Shown here one piece after another: positions 1 through 7,740 of a stretch of 57,625 nt of DNA. Position numbers and translations under genes: made by a program. How positions within the stretch are numbered: the stretch's first letter is position 1; the number at the start of each line of letters is the position of its first letter. Source of the stretch: Bacteroidales bacterium UBA6248 (GTDB taxonomy: Bacteria; Bacteroidota; Bacteroidia; Bacteroidales; Lentimicrobiaceae). The notes beneath the pieces were generated by a model that was not told the DNA's origin, did not search any database, and saw only the letters and a program-made list of their open reading frames with translations. The stretch is from NCBI GenBank assembly GCA_002441345.1, contig DJVU01000016.1, forward strand, positions 1 through 57,625, given 5' to 3'.

Positions 1-55
1 GATTGTCTTATATTGTTCTGAAACATAAAGTACAGTTATAGTCATGCTACTACAG

Positions 56-87
56 CCTGAAAATTCAATTTTTCAGGATAAGCTTAT
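56..87 (+). terminator. Possible hairpin terminator of a gene left of the window
   Basis: An 8-bp perfect stem (CCTGAAAA at 56-63, TTTTCAGG at 70-77) with a six-base loop is followed by a 10-bp palindrome ATAAGCTTAT (78-87) and T-rich sequence. It precedes the first gene and could end a plus-strand transcript arriving from outside the window. The stem is A/T-rich, so the call is tentative. Confidence 0.3.
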
Positions 88-196
88 TTGTTCGTTTTCT
101 GCAGCATCCGTGTTTTATGAGCTCAGCTTTATTCTGAAATGCGGATGATTAACAGGAAACAGTTCATTGGTTCAGTACATCATTTACAAAAAAAAT

Positions 197-886
197 ATGA
201 AACATTCCAGCCTGTTTACCCTCCTTTTATTCTGGTTTAATCTGGCAATCTTTTGTCAGAATAATGCTGAGTATCATCGTTTAGGAATAACGTTGGATGA
301 ATTGTATCAACTCGGGTTTCCTTCAAAAATCATCCGTAATACAAACGTAAAATTTGATAACGATACCCTTTACTACACTTTTTTGTTTGCAAGAATGCAT
401 TTCAGGAATCTGGACGATGTAAAAATTCATTTGAAATACAAAAAAATGAAAAAATCGTCCATGCAATCGCAACCCCAGATCAATGTATTTACGAACAAAT
501 CGAACAGGCGTTATAAAATCCTGATAAATGAGAATGCTTCGGTAAATGGCATCTGTTACCGTGATTTTACATTAAGTTCACTCATTGGATGGTACGGACA
601 TGAGATGGGCCATATCATTGATTATCTGGAGCGTTCCGATATAGGACTGATGGTATTTGCGATTAAGTATCTTTTTTCGGATAGCTTTATGCGGTCGGCA
701 GAAATTTTCGCCGATAGTTCAGCCGTCTTTCATGGATTAGGGTGTCATTTACTGGAAGGAGCGGAATTTTGTCTGAGCAGCGATAAGATTTCGCATTCCT
801 ATAAGCAAAAGCTGACGGATTTCTATATGCTGCCCGATGATATCCGCAAACTAATAGCCGATTTTGAGGCAACAATTATCAGGTAA
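197..886 (+). CDS. Secreted HEXXH (gluzincin-like) protein of unknown function
   Basis: A 229-residue protein is read from the ATG at 197, because this start gives a typical signal peptide (MKHSSLFTLLLFWF..., about residues 1-21); the longer frame from 167 adds ten residues and uses a TTG start. The mature part contains GHEMGHIIDYLE, an HEXXH zinc-protease motif (H135, E136, H139), and a downstream Glu in AEIFAD (E169) placed where gluzincins carry their third zinc ligand. This suggests a periplasmic or exported metallopeptidase-like fold, but no named family is recognised and substrate is unknown. It stands alone, convergent with the isoaspartyl peptidase gene. It is AT-richer than its neighbours by eye, which may mean an orphan acquired gene. 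Confidence 0.6.
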   Translation: MKHSSLFTLLLFWFNLAIFCQNNAEYHRLGITLDELYQLGFPSKIIRNTNVKFDNDTLYYTFLFARMHFRNLDDVKIHLKYKKMKKSSMQSQPQINVFTNKSNRRYKILINENASVNGICYRDFTLSSLIGWYGHEMGHIIDYLERSDIGLMVFAIKYLFSDSFMRSAEIFADSSAVFHGLGCHLLEGAEFCLSSDKISHSYKQKLTDFYMLPDDIRKLIADFEATIIR

Positions 887-891
887 GAAAT

Positions 892-917
892 GCCTCCGTA
901 ATTTTCCTGACGGAGGC
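892..917. terminator. Hairpin between convergent genes
   Basis: Perfect 8-bp stem GCCTCCGT (892-899) and ACGGAGGC (910-917) with a ten-base loop lies between the stops of two convergent genes, where a bidirectional terminator is expected. T tracts on both sides are weak. Confidence 0.5.
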
Positions 918-952
918 CGGTTTCCTCAGAATAGGGAGGTAGTTACTGGTTT

Positions 953-1924
953 TTAACGGAACATCCGTACTTCCGCTCCGGATGCGGAGGTAACCCACCC
1001 CCTGAACATACCCGGAGTGTTGAACGGCATACTTACAGAACCGTTTTTGTCTACGGCTATAAGTCCGCCGGTACCACCCTGGTTTTTAAGCTTTTCGTTG
1101 ATGATATATTCTGCCGCCTGTTCCACCGTTTCTCCCAGGTACAGCATACGTGCGGAAACATCGTAGGCTACCGAATTCCGGATAAAATACTCGCCGTGGC
1201 CCGTACACGATACAGCGCAGCTTTCGTTGGAAGCATAGGTTCCGGCACCGATTACCGGAGAATCGCCGATACGGCCGTATTTCTTGAAGGTCATGCCTCC
1301 GGTTGAAGTGGCAGCCGCCAGATTACCTTCCTTATCGAGCGCCACTGCGCCTACTGTACCCTTACGGCCTTCCTGTTCAAGTCTTTCCTTTACTTTCATG
1401 TATTCCTGCCAGCTTTCGTCGGTATAAAAATACGAGGGATCCACCAGCTCAAGTCCCTGCTCCCGGGCGAAGGCTTCGGCGCCCCGCCCCGACAGCATCA
1501 CATGCTGTGATGAGTCCATCACCCGGCGGGCCGCTTCCACCGGACTGCGGATAATGGTGACCCCGGCAACTGCTCCGGCTTTGCCTGTGCGACCATCCAT
1601 CACGGAAGCATCCAGTTCGTTTTTTCCGTCTGCATTAAAAACAGCGCCCTTCCCCGAATTGAAGAGGGGACTGTCTTCCATAATCTGAACCGCGGCAATC
1701 ACCGCATCCATGGCTGTACCACCGCCGGCCAGCACCTGTTGCCCCGCAGCAAGCGCATCCTTAAGTTTTGCTTCATAAATTACCTGCTTTTCAGGGGTGA
1801 TGCGACCGGGCGTTACATTGCCCGCTCCGCCGTGGATTACCAGAACCCAGTCCGGCTGCTGTGCCGCTGCACGTGGCAACGCCATCAGAATACAGGCTAC
1901 TATACTTATTGTCAGGTTTCTCAT
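953..1924 (-). CDS. Isoaspartyl peptidase / plant-type L-asparaginase (Ntn hydrolase)
   Basis: This 323-residue protein belongs to the plant-type asparaginase (T2) family, which cleaves isoaspartyl dipeptides and asparagine after autocatalytic splitting of the precursor. Visible landmarks are the N-terminal IHGGAGN (30-36), the GGGTAMDA segment (67-74), the processing site GTVGAVALD with Thr190 as the expected N-terminal nucleophile of the beta subunit, and STGGMTFKKYGRIGDSPVIGAG (cofactor-free substrate pocket region, near 208-229). A signal peptide (about residues 1-22, ending in AAAQQ) implies periplasmic location, as in other Bacteroidota members. It lies 52 bases downstream of the TauE/SafE exporter gene on the same strand and may be cotranscribed with it. 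Length is normal for the family. Confidence 0.9.
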   Translation of the reverse strand: MRNLTISIVACILMALPRAAAQQPDWVLVIHGGAGNVTPGRITPEKQVIYEAKLKDALAAGQQVLAGGGTAMDAVIAAVQIMEDSPLFNSGKGAVFNADGKNELDASVMDGRTGKAGAVAGVTIIRSPVEAARRVMDSSQHVMLSGRGAEAFAREQGLELVDPSYFYTDESWQEYMKVKERLEQEGRKGTVGAVALDKEGNLAAATSTGGMTFKKYGRIGDSPVIGAGTYASNESCAVSCTGHGEYFIRNSVAYDVSARMLYLGETVEQAAEYIINEKLKNQGGTGGLIAVDKNGSVSMPFNTPGMFRGWVTSASGAEVRMFR

Positions 1925-1976
1925 GTCAGTATGCCGTTGATGAACGATGAAAATTACCGGGTTGAGAGATGCGTTT

Positions 1977-2750
1977 TCAGGAGAACATCCCGCGTATGTC
2001 GATGATGCCGAAAAGATCGGCAGAGGTGATGAAAATTATTACAACGATGAACCAGCGTATAAAACTGGCTCCCCAGTTCACTGCGTACCGGGATGCAACG
2101 TAAGCACCGATAATATTTCCGATGGCATGAATAAGTCCGAACTGCCAGTTCACTTTATCGTTGACTACGAAAACCACAAGGGCGAAAATGGTGTACATCA
2201 GAACGATAAAAACCTTGATGGCATTGGCTTTCACCAGGTCGTAGCCCGCACCGAGCACAATACCTGCCAGCAGAAAGTAGCCCACACCTACCTGCACAAA
2301 CCCACCGTAAATGCCGATGGCGAAAAAGATCAGCATCTGCAGAGGGCTCACCTTCTTCAGCTGCAGCGCTTCCTGTCCTTTCAGCCATTTGGCGGGCTTT
2401 GTCAGGATAAAAAAGACCATCATCAGCATCACCACGGCAATTGCCTTGCGAAAAGTGGCTTCATCAATCTCTACCGACAACTGTGCTCCGATGACAGAAC
2501 CAATTACAGTGGGGATAGAAAGCCACAAAGCCTTGCGGGTGTCGAGCAGTTTCTGCTGCCTGAAGGTGGTGACAGAGGTCATGTTCTGCAGAATCACCGC
2601 AATGCGGTTGGTGCCGTTGGCGATGTCAGCCGGAAGGCCCATAAACATAAACAGCGAAAGCGAAATAATGGTGCCTCCTCCGGCCAGGGTGTTGATAAAA
2701 CCGACGAAAACGCCCGAGACAATCAGGGCAATGACTTCGAGGCTAGACAT
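1977..2750 (-). CDS. TauE/SafE (TSUP) family membrane exporter
   Basis: A 257-residue, strongly hydrophobic protein with about eight predicted membrane spans in two halves. The N-terminal IVSGVFVGFINTLAGGGTII matches the TSUP signature (GxxAGxxNTxAGGGG type), and the second half repeats it as IGIYGGFVQVGVGYFLLAG. TSUP proteins export organosulfur compounds, sulfite or similar small anions; the substrate here cannot be told. The start at 2750 (MSSLEV) is preferred over the in-frame ATG at 2771, because a -7 promoter box (CAAATGTA on plus, TACATTTG on minus, 2769-2776) overlaps the longer start. The isoaspartyl peptidase gene follows after 52 bases. Confidence 0.85.
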   Translation of the reverse strand: MSSLEVIALIVSGVFVGFINTLAGGGTIISLSLFMFMGLPADIANGTNRIAVILQNMTSVTTFRQQKLLDTRKALWLSIPTVIGSVIGAQLSVEIDEATFRKAIAVVMLMMVFFILTKPAKWLKGQEALQLKKVSPLQMLIFFAIGIYGGFVQVGVGYFLLAGIVLGAGYDLVKANAIKVFIVLMYTIFALVVFVVNDKVNWQFGLIHAIGNIIGAYVASRYAVNWGASFIRWFIVVIIFITSADLFGIIDIRGMFS

Positions 2751-2768
2751 AGCAGACGATTGGAAGAG

Positions 2769-2776
2769 CAAATGTA
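2769..2776 (-). promoter_or_regulatory. Bacteroidota -7 promoter box for the TSUP gene
   Basis: TACATTTG on the minus strand fits TAnnTTTG. It overlaps the upstream-most ATG and so decides the start at 2750. No clear -33 element was seen. Confidence 0.5.
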
Positions 2777-2866
2777 AGGAAACTTATCCGAAAGTTACCG
2801 TTGTGAAAATCCTCGCGTTCCCCGAAAGCATTCCGGTTTCCAGGATGTTTCGCAGGACATAAATCC

Positions 2867-2874
2867 TATCTTTG
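2867..2874 (+). promoter_or_regulatory. Bacteroidota -7 promoter box for the gate-domain gene
   Basis: TATCTTTG matches TAnnTTTG and lies 25 bases before the ATG at 2900. A TGTTT at 2846-2850 is a poor -33 element. Confidence 0.55.
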
Positions 2875-2899
2875 CAGCCTTTTACCATTCGCGCCTTTT

Positions 2900-3835
2900 A
2901 TGCCAGTAAATGACCTTAGCGGGAGGATACGGCAGTCGGTGATGACTGCTCTGCCCAAAGGGCTTAAAACAGCCTGGTGGCTGATAAAAATAACGGTTCC
3001 GGTTTCGCTGGCTGTGATGCTGCTCGATCATTACGGCATCCTCAGCCTGATTGCAGGCTATACGGGTCCGCTGTTCAGCAGGCTGGGACTTCCGGGCGCA
3101 TCGGCAGTAGTTTTTATTACCAGCATTTTTACAAATATCTATTCGGTGGTGGCCATCCTGGCCATGCTCGACTTCCCGTTGCGGGAAGGCACCATACTGG
3201 CAGTGATGTGTTTGATTTCCCACGGGTTCCTGATCGAATCGGCGGTGATGAAGCGGACCGGTTCTTCTGTTGTGCGCATGGTATTACTCAGGCTGGGCAG
3301 CAGCTTTCTGGCAGCCTGGCTGCTCAATATGGTGATGCCCGGAACGATGTCGGAGGTTCCGCTTGCTGATACCGGTACGGGTGTTACCCTGGCACAGGCT
3401 CTGTTGCACTGGCTCTCGTCAATCACGGCAACGGTTCTGAAGATTCTGATTCTGGTCAATATTTTGCTGATTGCACAGCAGCTGATGGAGGAGTTTGGCT
3501 GGATTTCGGCCATAAATAAGCCCCTGGGCCCGGTTATGAAGGTCTTCGGCCTGCCCCGCAGCGCTACGCTCTCCTGGGTGGTGGCCAATCTGATCGGTCT
3601 GGCGTACGGATCGGCCATCATGATTGATCAGCGCGAAAAAGGGCGGATGAGCCGCAGCGATGCCGACCTGCTCAACCATCATGTAGCCGTATCGCATTCA
3701 CAGCTTGAAGATCCCCTGCTTTTCCTGACCCTGGGATATGCCCTCCACTGGCTGATATGGCCGCGTATTCTGATGGGATGGCTGGCCGTGTGGGTCCGCA
3801 AACTCGAACTTCACGTTCTCAGGACCGGAAGATAG
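2900..3835 (+). CDS. Nucleoside-recognition (Gate) domain membrane protein
   Basis: This 311-residue integral membrane protein has two Gate-like hydrophobic halves. The first is around residues 20-140 (GLKTAWWLIKITVPVSLAV, then a span with TSIFTNIYSVVAILAMLD). The second is around 180-300 (ATVLKILILVNILLIAQQL, then LIGLAYGSAIMIDQ). This organisation is that of the SpmA/SpmB/YjiG nucleoside-recognition family, whose transport role is inferred from similarity to nucleoside transporter gates and not firmly established. It is transcribed alone from its own promoter. The 3' side carries an unusual 11-bp repeat block. The substrate is unknown. Confidence 0.75.
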   Translation: MPVNDLSGRIRQSVMTALPKGLKTAWWLIKITVPVSLAVMLLDHYGILSLIAGYTGPLFSRLGLPGASAVVFITSIFTNIYSVVAILAMLDFPLREGTILAVMCLISHGFLIESAVMKRTGSSVVRMVLLRLGSSFLAAWLLNMVMPGTMSEVPLADTGTGVTLAQALLHWLSSITATVLKILILVNILLIAQQLMEEFGWISAINKPLGPVMKVFGLPRSATLSWVVANLIGLAYGSAIMIDQREKGRMSRSDADLLNHHVAVSHSQLEDPLLFLTLGYALHWLIWPRILMGWLAVWVRKLELHVLRTGR

Positions 3836-3959
3836 CTGTAGCCCGGACCGGATGTTGTTTTCACCTGCTTTATTTGACTGTTTCCGGAGATTATTCTTCC
3901 CGCGCACACTGAATTCCCGCTTCCAGAGACGCAGTCCCTGCAGTTTTTGGGCTGTACAC

Positions 3960-4074
3960 TCCATGATTCCTCCATGATTGCGCCATACCAAAGCCGTATC
4001 AGGTCCGATTAAAATGGGACCTGATACGGACCTGATTCGGACCTGATTCGGACTTGATACGGACCTGGTATGGA
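3960..4074. repeat. 11-bp tandem repeats with a matching inverted arm
   Basis: Five tandem 11-base units (GGACCTGATAC, GGACCTGATTC twice, GGACTTGATAC, GGACCTGGTAT) run from 4017 to 4071. The arm at 3994-4006 is a perfect 13-bp inverted copy of 4017-4029. The longer arm 3983-4006 also pairs with 4050-4073 at 20 of 24 positions. A second pair of 11-base units (TCCATGATTCC, TCCATGATTGC) lies at 3960-3981. The block occupies most of the 308-base gap between the convergent gate-domain and ohrR genes. Confidence 0.85.
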
Positions 4075-4143
4075 TGAGGAAGGATTCATTAAGTACCCCT
4101 GAAGCTGAATAAACAGCAAATTTGACAGTAGTTGGTAGCGGTT

Positions 4144-4599
4144 TTAACCGGGTGTTTTTCCGGTCGAGAGGAACCGGATAACGGCGTTCAGGCTTTCTTT
4201 AAGTTTGAGGAGATCTTCCACATTCAGATCGCTCTTTCGGAGCTGTTCAGTCAGGGCTTGCGGGATGCCTGCAGCTGCTTCCTGCAGGAGTCTTCCTTTT
4301 TCCGTTAATCCGACCATAACCCTGCGTTCGTCATCCTGTGAGCGCTGACGCCCGATCAGGCCCATCTGCTCCATCCGCTTCAGCAGGGGAGTGATGGTGT
4401 TGGTGTTGAGGATCAGCTTCCCGGCTATCTCCGTTACCGGAACATTGTCTTTTTCCCACAAAATCATGAGTACAAGGTATTGCGGATAGGTTATGCCAAG
4501 CTTATCCAGATAAGGCTGATACTCCCTAGTGATTAAACGCGAGGCCGCATATACGGGAAAACAGAGCTGATTTTCGAGTTTTAATTGTTCGTAGGCCAT
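4144..4599 (-). CDS. MarR-family organic-peroxide sensor, OhrR type
   Basis: A 151-residue winged-helix repressor. The N-terminus LENQLCFPVYAASRLITREY closely follows the OhrR pattern, and Cys13 sits at the position of the reactive sensor cysteine of OhrR proteins; it is the only cysteine, so this would be a one-Cys OhrR. The DNA-binding helix region (VTEIAGKLILNTNTITPLLKRME, about 53-75) and the wing (RSQDDERRVMVGLTEKG) are intact. OhrR normally represses genes for organic hydroperoxide removal. Here no ohr gene is next to it, but a thiol peroxidase of the GPx family and a DoxX gene lie directly upstream on the same strand. The gene has its own likely promoter (4667-4674), and an 11-base G tract in the leader could affect expression. 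Confidence 0.85.
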   Translation of the reverse strand: MAYEQLKLENQLCFPVYAASRLITREYQPYLDKLGITYPQYLVLMILWEKDNVPVTEIAGKLILNTNTITPLLKRMEQMGLIGRQRSQDDERRVMVGLTEKGRLLQEAAAGIPQALTEQLRKSDLNVEDLLKLKESLNAVIRFLSTGKTPG

Positions 4600-4647
4600 G
4601 GTAAACGGTTTTGAGTTTTATTTCACCGGAAACAGGCAGAGAAATCT

Positions 4648-4658
4648 CCCCCCCCCCC
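4648..4658 (-). repeat. Homopolymer of 11 G (minus strand) in the ohrR leader
   Basis: Eleven consecutive C on the plus strand. In ohrR orientation it is G11, starting about where the transcript should begin, 9 bases after the TAATTTTG box and about 48 bases before the start codon. Confidence 0.9.
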
Positions 4659-4666
4659 TGCTCCGG

Positions 4667-4674
4667 CAAAATTA
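4667..4674 (-). promoter_or_regulatory. Probable -7 promoter box of ohrR
   Basis: TAATTTTG on the minus strand fits TAnnTTTG. Initiation some 5-8 bases downstream would fall just before the G11 tract. No good -33 TTTG is visible. Confidence 0.45.
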
Positions 4675-4705
4675 TGCAATGAATGGGTCGCAGGCGATGG
4701 AATTT

Positions 4706-5194
4706 TCAGGATATCCCCAGCACCTTGCGGATGTGCGGTTCCAGGGCAGCAGGTCTGGTAACCGGAGCAAACCGCTTGTATGGCTTGCCGCTGGTATCGA
4801 TCAGGAATTTGGTGAAGTTCCATTTAATCTTTTTGCTCAGAAAACCCCTCAGCTCGCTTGTAAGGTATTTAAAGACGGGGTGAGCCGTTTCGCCGTTTAC
4901 GTCCACCCTGGAAAACATGGGGAAGGTAACGCCGTAGTTGATCAGGCAGCCCTCCGAAATGGAGGTTTCATCGCCCGGCTCCTGATTGGCAAACTGGTTG
5001 CAGGGAAAACCAAGTATGACCAAACCCTGGTCTTTGTACTTTTTGTAAAGCTCTTCCAATCCTTCATACTGGGGTGTGAGCCCGCATTTGCTGGCTGTGT
5101 TTACCACCAGAATGGCTTTTCCCCTGTATGTTTCCATGCTGACCGGCTTTCCGCTCAGGCTTTTCGCTTCAAACTGATAAAAGTTGTTGTTCAT
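4706..5194 (-). CDS. Glutathione peroxidase family thiol peroxidase
   Basis: A 162-residue cytoplasmic peroxidase of the GPx family, which reduces H2O2 and organic hydroperoxides. The catalytic motif NTASKCGLTPQY carries Cys37 in place of selenocysteine. Gln71 (NQFANQEPG), Trp125 and Asn126 (IKWNFTKF) complete the usual tetrad. Cys83 (SEGCLINYG) sits where thioredoxin-dependent two-Cys GPx enzymes have the resolving cysteine, so thioredoxin is the more likely reductant than glutathione. The gene starts 21 bases after the DoxX stop, and the OhrR gene follows after 106 bases, giving a coherent peroxide-response unit. Confidence 0.92.
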   Translation of the reverse strand: MNNNFYQFEAKSLSGKPVSMETYRGKAILVVNTASKCGLTPQYEGLEELYKKYKDQGLVILGFPCNQFANQEPGDETSISEGCLINYGVTFPMFSRVDVNGETAHPVFKYLTSELRGFLSKKIKWNFTKFLIDTSGKPYKRFAPVTRPAALEPHIRKVLGIS

Positions 5195-5215
5195 GATGAT
5201 GATTATAAAATGGTC

Positions 5216-5668
5216 TTAAGTTCTGTTTTTAAATGCTTTAATTGCCCCTGTGGACCATAAGGCCCATGCAATGAGTACAGGCTGAAAGAAAAGCCGGATA
5301 AGCCGTGCCCGGTCGGTATCCAGGCCGAAGGCATCGATCTGGTTCACATACTGCGCGATGTTTCCCGGAAAGATGATCACGAAGAAAAGTGCCACCGCCC
5401 AGCCTGTCAGTGCTTTCCATCCCGGCAGAACCACCAGCGCCAGACCCAGGATAATTTCTGCAATTCCCGAAAGCAGTACGGTAAGGTCGTCGGAAACCGG
5501 CACCCAGTTAGGTACCTGTGCTACAAATTCTGCCCGTGCAAAAGTTAAGTGGCTTACCCCTGCAAACAGCAGGTTTATTCCCAATAGAATTCTGAAAATG
5601 CTTAATATCCAGTGGGTTTTAACATTATACCCCCACTGCAGTTTTATCGGGACGTTCATGTGTTTCAT
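5216..5668 (-). CDS. DoxX family membrane protein
   Basis: About 150 residues with four predicted membrane spans in the DoxX pattern: first span with RILLGINLLFAGVSHL, then GIAEIILGLALVVLP, a third with GWAVALFFVIIFPGNIAQY, and a fourth with FFQPVLIAWALW. DoxX proteins are small quinone-linked or redox-associated membrane proteins of poorly defined role. The start at 5668 (MKHMNV) is preferred to the upstream frame start at 5713, because a TATTTTTG promoter box covers 5711-5718 and transcription should begin near 5704. It heads the likely DoxX-GPx transcript, which fits an oxidative-stress job. Confidence 0.8.
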   Translation of the reverse strand: MKHMNVPIKLQWGYNVKTHWILSIFRILLGINLLFAGVSHLTFARAEFVAQVPNWVPVSDDLTVLLSGIAEIILGLALVVLPGWKALTGWAVALFFVIIFPGNIAQYVNQIDAFGLDTDRARLIRLFFQPVLIAWALWSTGAIKAFKNRT

Positions 5669-5710
5669 TTTATTTATTGTTTGTCTTCTACGATTATGTC
5701 GAACACGATA

Positions 5711-5718
5711 CAAAAATA
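5711..5718 (-). promoter_or_regulatory. -7 promoter box for the doxX-gpx unit
   Basis: TATTTTTG on the minus strand fits TAnnTTTG; its overlap with the longest reading frame of the DoxX gene rules out that start. Confidence 0.5.
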
Positions 5719-5854
5719 CAAAAAATATATCGCAAGCGACATGTGTGATTTTTTTTATTTTTTTGGGAGGCTCACACAGGCCGTCTGCTTCTCCGGTGAA
5801 CAGGCGTATGCAGTCAATGGGAAGCGCTTGCAGTGAAGTCGCAGGCTTGTGTGC

Positions 5855-7606
5855 TTATCTTAGCGTTCGGATCCGGCTGTGATGTGCGCCATAAACAAAG
5901 TAAAGCACCAGTCCGATCACCAGCCAGATCAGGAAGCGCAGCCAGTTGGTGATGCCCAGCTGCGACATCAGGTAAAAGTTGGTAAGCAGTCCCAGTGCGG
6001 GAATCAGGGAGAGCTCCTTTTTTACTGCAATCCAGGTTACGGCTACGGCCACAATCAGGAAAGCGGCATGGGGAATTTTATGTTTTATCACATCCCACAC
6101 GGTTTCACCGGGAAGGCGGTTGAAACGGATCAGGGTCTGCAGGTCTTCGGGGTCGAGTTTCAGCAGAATCAGGAAAACGCCAAGCCATATTACCGGAAGC
6201 CAGTAGCGGCTGTTGATGTAGGTGACTCTGAACTTTCCGCTGCTTTTGCCTCCCAGGTTTCCGGCCGGTATTTTCTTCCCGTCAAGGATAAGGATACCAC
6301 CTGAAACCAGCACAAAAGCAAACAGGGTTCCTATGCTGGTAAGGTCGGTAACTTCGGTGAGGTTCATAAAAAGGGTGGGGACGGCTACCAGAACGCCGGT
6401 GATCAGGGTGGAGAATGCCGGGGTTTTGTATTTGGGATGAAGTTTCGAAAAGAGGGGAGGTAGCAGTCCGTCGCGGCTCATACTCATCCAGATGCGCGGC
6501 TGTCCGACCTGAAATACCAGCAATACGCCGGTCATGGCGATTACGGCGCTAATGGCTATGATACCCGACAGCATGGGCAGGTTGAGTTGTTCGAATACAT
6601 AGGCCAGGGGATCGCTTACCCCCAGCAGGTGGTAGCTTACCATACCTGTGAGTACCAGGCTGATGGCCACGTAAAGCACCGTAGTGATAATCAGTGAGTA
6701 GATCATGGAGCGGGGAAGGTCGCGCTGCGGATTTTTACACTCTTCAGCGGTAGTGGATATGGCATCGAAGCCGATGTAGGCAAAAAACACGCCCGAGACC
6801 CCTTTCAGTACACCGCTGATTCCGTTCGGGGCGAAGGGGCTCCAGTTTTCAGGATTGACATAAAACGCTCCAACGGCGATTACCATCAGCAGTATGGCAA
6901 CTTTGAGCAGTACCATGATATTGCTGGCCCGTTTCGACTCCCGTATTCCCCTGTAAACCAACCAGGTGATAAATACAACAATGGCAAATGCAGGCACATC
7001 GGCAATCATTCTGAGACCTCCCGGTGCCGGTGCCAGTGTCCATGCGCGCCAGGCTTCTGCCAGCTCTCCGGGCAGATCCGCAACGGGCATGCCGGCAGCA
7101 AGCAATTCCGAGGCTTCTTTAAACCCCCTGGAGGCACTCAGGTAATCGATGGCAAGATAATCGGGAATATGAATGCCGATCCCGGACAGCAGTCCGCAGA
7201 AATAGCCGCTCCAGGAAATGGCCACGGCGATATTTCCCACGGCATACTCCATGATCAGGTCCCATCCGATGATCCATGCCACCAGCTCCCCGAAACTGGC
7301 GTAGGCGTAAGTGTACGCACTTCCGCTGAGGGGGATGGAAGAGGCAAACTGGGCATAACACAAGGCCGAAAAACCGCAGGCAATGGCCGAAAATACAAAG
7401 AGCAGCGAGACTGCCGGTCCTCCGTAAGCTGCAGCATTTCCTATGGTGCTGAATATTCCGGCGCCGATAATGGCAGCGATCCCGAAGGAGGTAAGGTCGC
7501 GTACGCCCAGATCTTTGCGCATCAGATGCCCGGCCTCCTGTTCGCTTCTGGCGTGCGCAAGGATCATATCGACGGACTTGCGGCGGAAGAGTTGCTTGAA
7601 ATGCAC
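5855..7606 (-). CDS. APC-superfamily amino-acid permease (cationic amino acid transporter-like)
   Basis: A 583-residue integral membrane protein with about 12-14 predicted spans. The first span carries GIAAIIGAGIFSTIG, the glycine-rich substrate motif of APC transporters, followed by PAVSLLFVFSAIACGFSALCYAQFAS and SGSAYTYAYASFGELVAWIIGWDL, which closely match the CAT (SLC7A1-type) branch. The insertion between spans 4 and 5 and the long C-terminal membrane region (ending near ...FVYGAHH) also fit CAT proteins, which are longer than 12-span permeases. Likely role: uptake of cationic or other amino acids by proton symport. It is a single-gene unit with a good promoter at 7632-7665. Confidence 0.88.
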   Translation of the reverse strand: MHFKQLFRRKSVDMILAHARSEQEAGHLMRKDLGVRDLTSFGIAAIIGAGIFSTIGNAAAYGGPAVSLLFVFSAIACGFSALCYAQFASSIPLSGSAYTYAYASFGELVAWIIGWDLIMEYAVGNIAVAISWSGYFCGLLSGIGIHIPDYLAIDYLSASRGFKEASELLAAGMPVADLPGELAEAWRAWTLAPAPGGLRMIADVPAFAIVVFITWLVYRGIRESKRASNIMVLLKVAILLMVIAVGAFYVNPENWSPFAPNGISGVLKGVSGVFFAYIGFDAISTTAEECKNPQRDLPRSMIYSLIITTVLYVAISLVLTGMVSYHLLGVSDPLAYVFEQLNLPMLSGIIAISAVIAMTGVLLVFQVGQPRIWMSMSRDGLLPPLFSKLHPKYKTPAFSTLITGVLVAVPTLFMNLTEVTDLTSIGTLFAFVLVSGGILILDGKKIPAGNLGGKSSGKFRVTYINSRYWLPVIWLGVFLILLKLDPEDLQTLIRFNRLPGETVWDVIKHKIPHAAFLIVAVAVTWIAVKKELSLIPALGLLTNFYLMSQLGITNWLRFLIWLVIGLVLYFVYGAHHSRIRTLR

Positions 7607-7631
7607 GGCGGCAGATTAGGGTTAGGTTTGT

Positions 7632-7665
7632 CAAATATAATTTTTTTTAAAACCCGCATATCAAA
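7632..7665 (-). promoter_or_regulatory. Promoter of the amino-acid permease gene
   Basis: On the minus strand TATATTTG (7632-7639) is preceded, 22 bases upstream, by TTTG (7662-7665), matching the Bacteroidota -7 and -33 consensus. It lies 26 bases before the start codon at 7606. Confidence 0.65.
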
Positions 7666-7713
7666 CCGGAACTAACCCGGGCGCAAAAAATTAAAAATAA
7701 GTTGTTCCGACAG

Positions 7714-7740
7714 CCGAACTGCTGATTCGGTCTTTTTATT
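7714..7740 (+). other. Terminator-like hairpin in the divergent gap
   Basis: The 381-base gap between the permease and the YiiX-like gene holds both promoters plus this short stem: CCGAA (7714-7718) and TTCGG (7726-7730) followed by TCTTTTTATTTT. No plus-strand gene precedes it, so it could end an unseen short transcript or be chance. Confidence 0.25.

Noticed and set aside
1947..2777. Long plus-strand frame (276 codons) antisense to the TSUP exporter gene
   Set aside because: Low-complexity polar composition rich in His, Asn and Gln and no domain; the opposite strand encodes a clear membrane protein. Shadow frame.
4017..4071. CRISPR-like array
   Set aside because: The 11-base units are contiguous with no spacers and there are no cas genes, so this is a tandem repeat.
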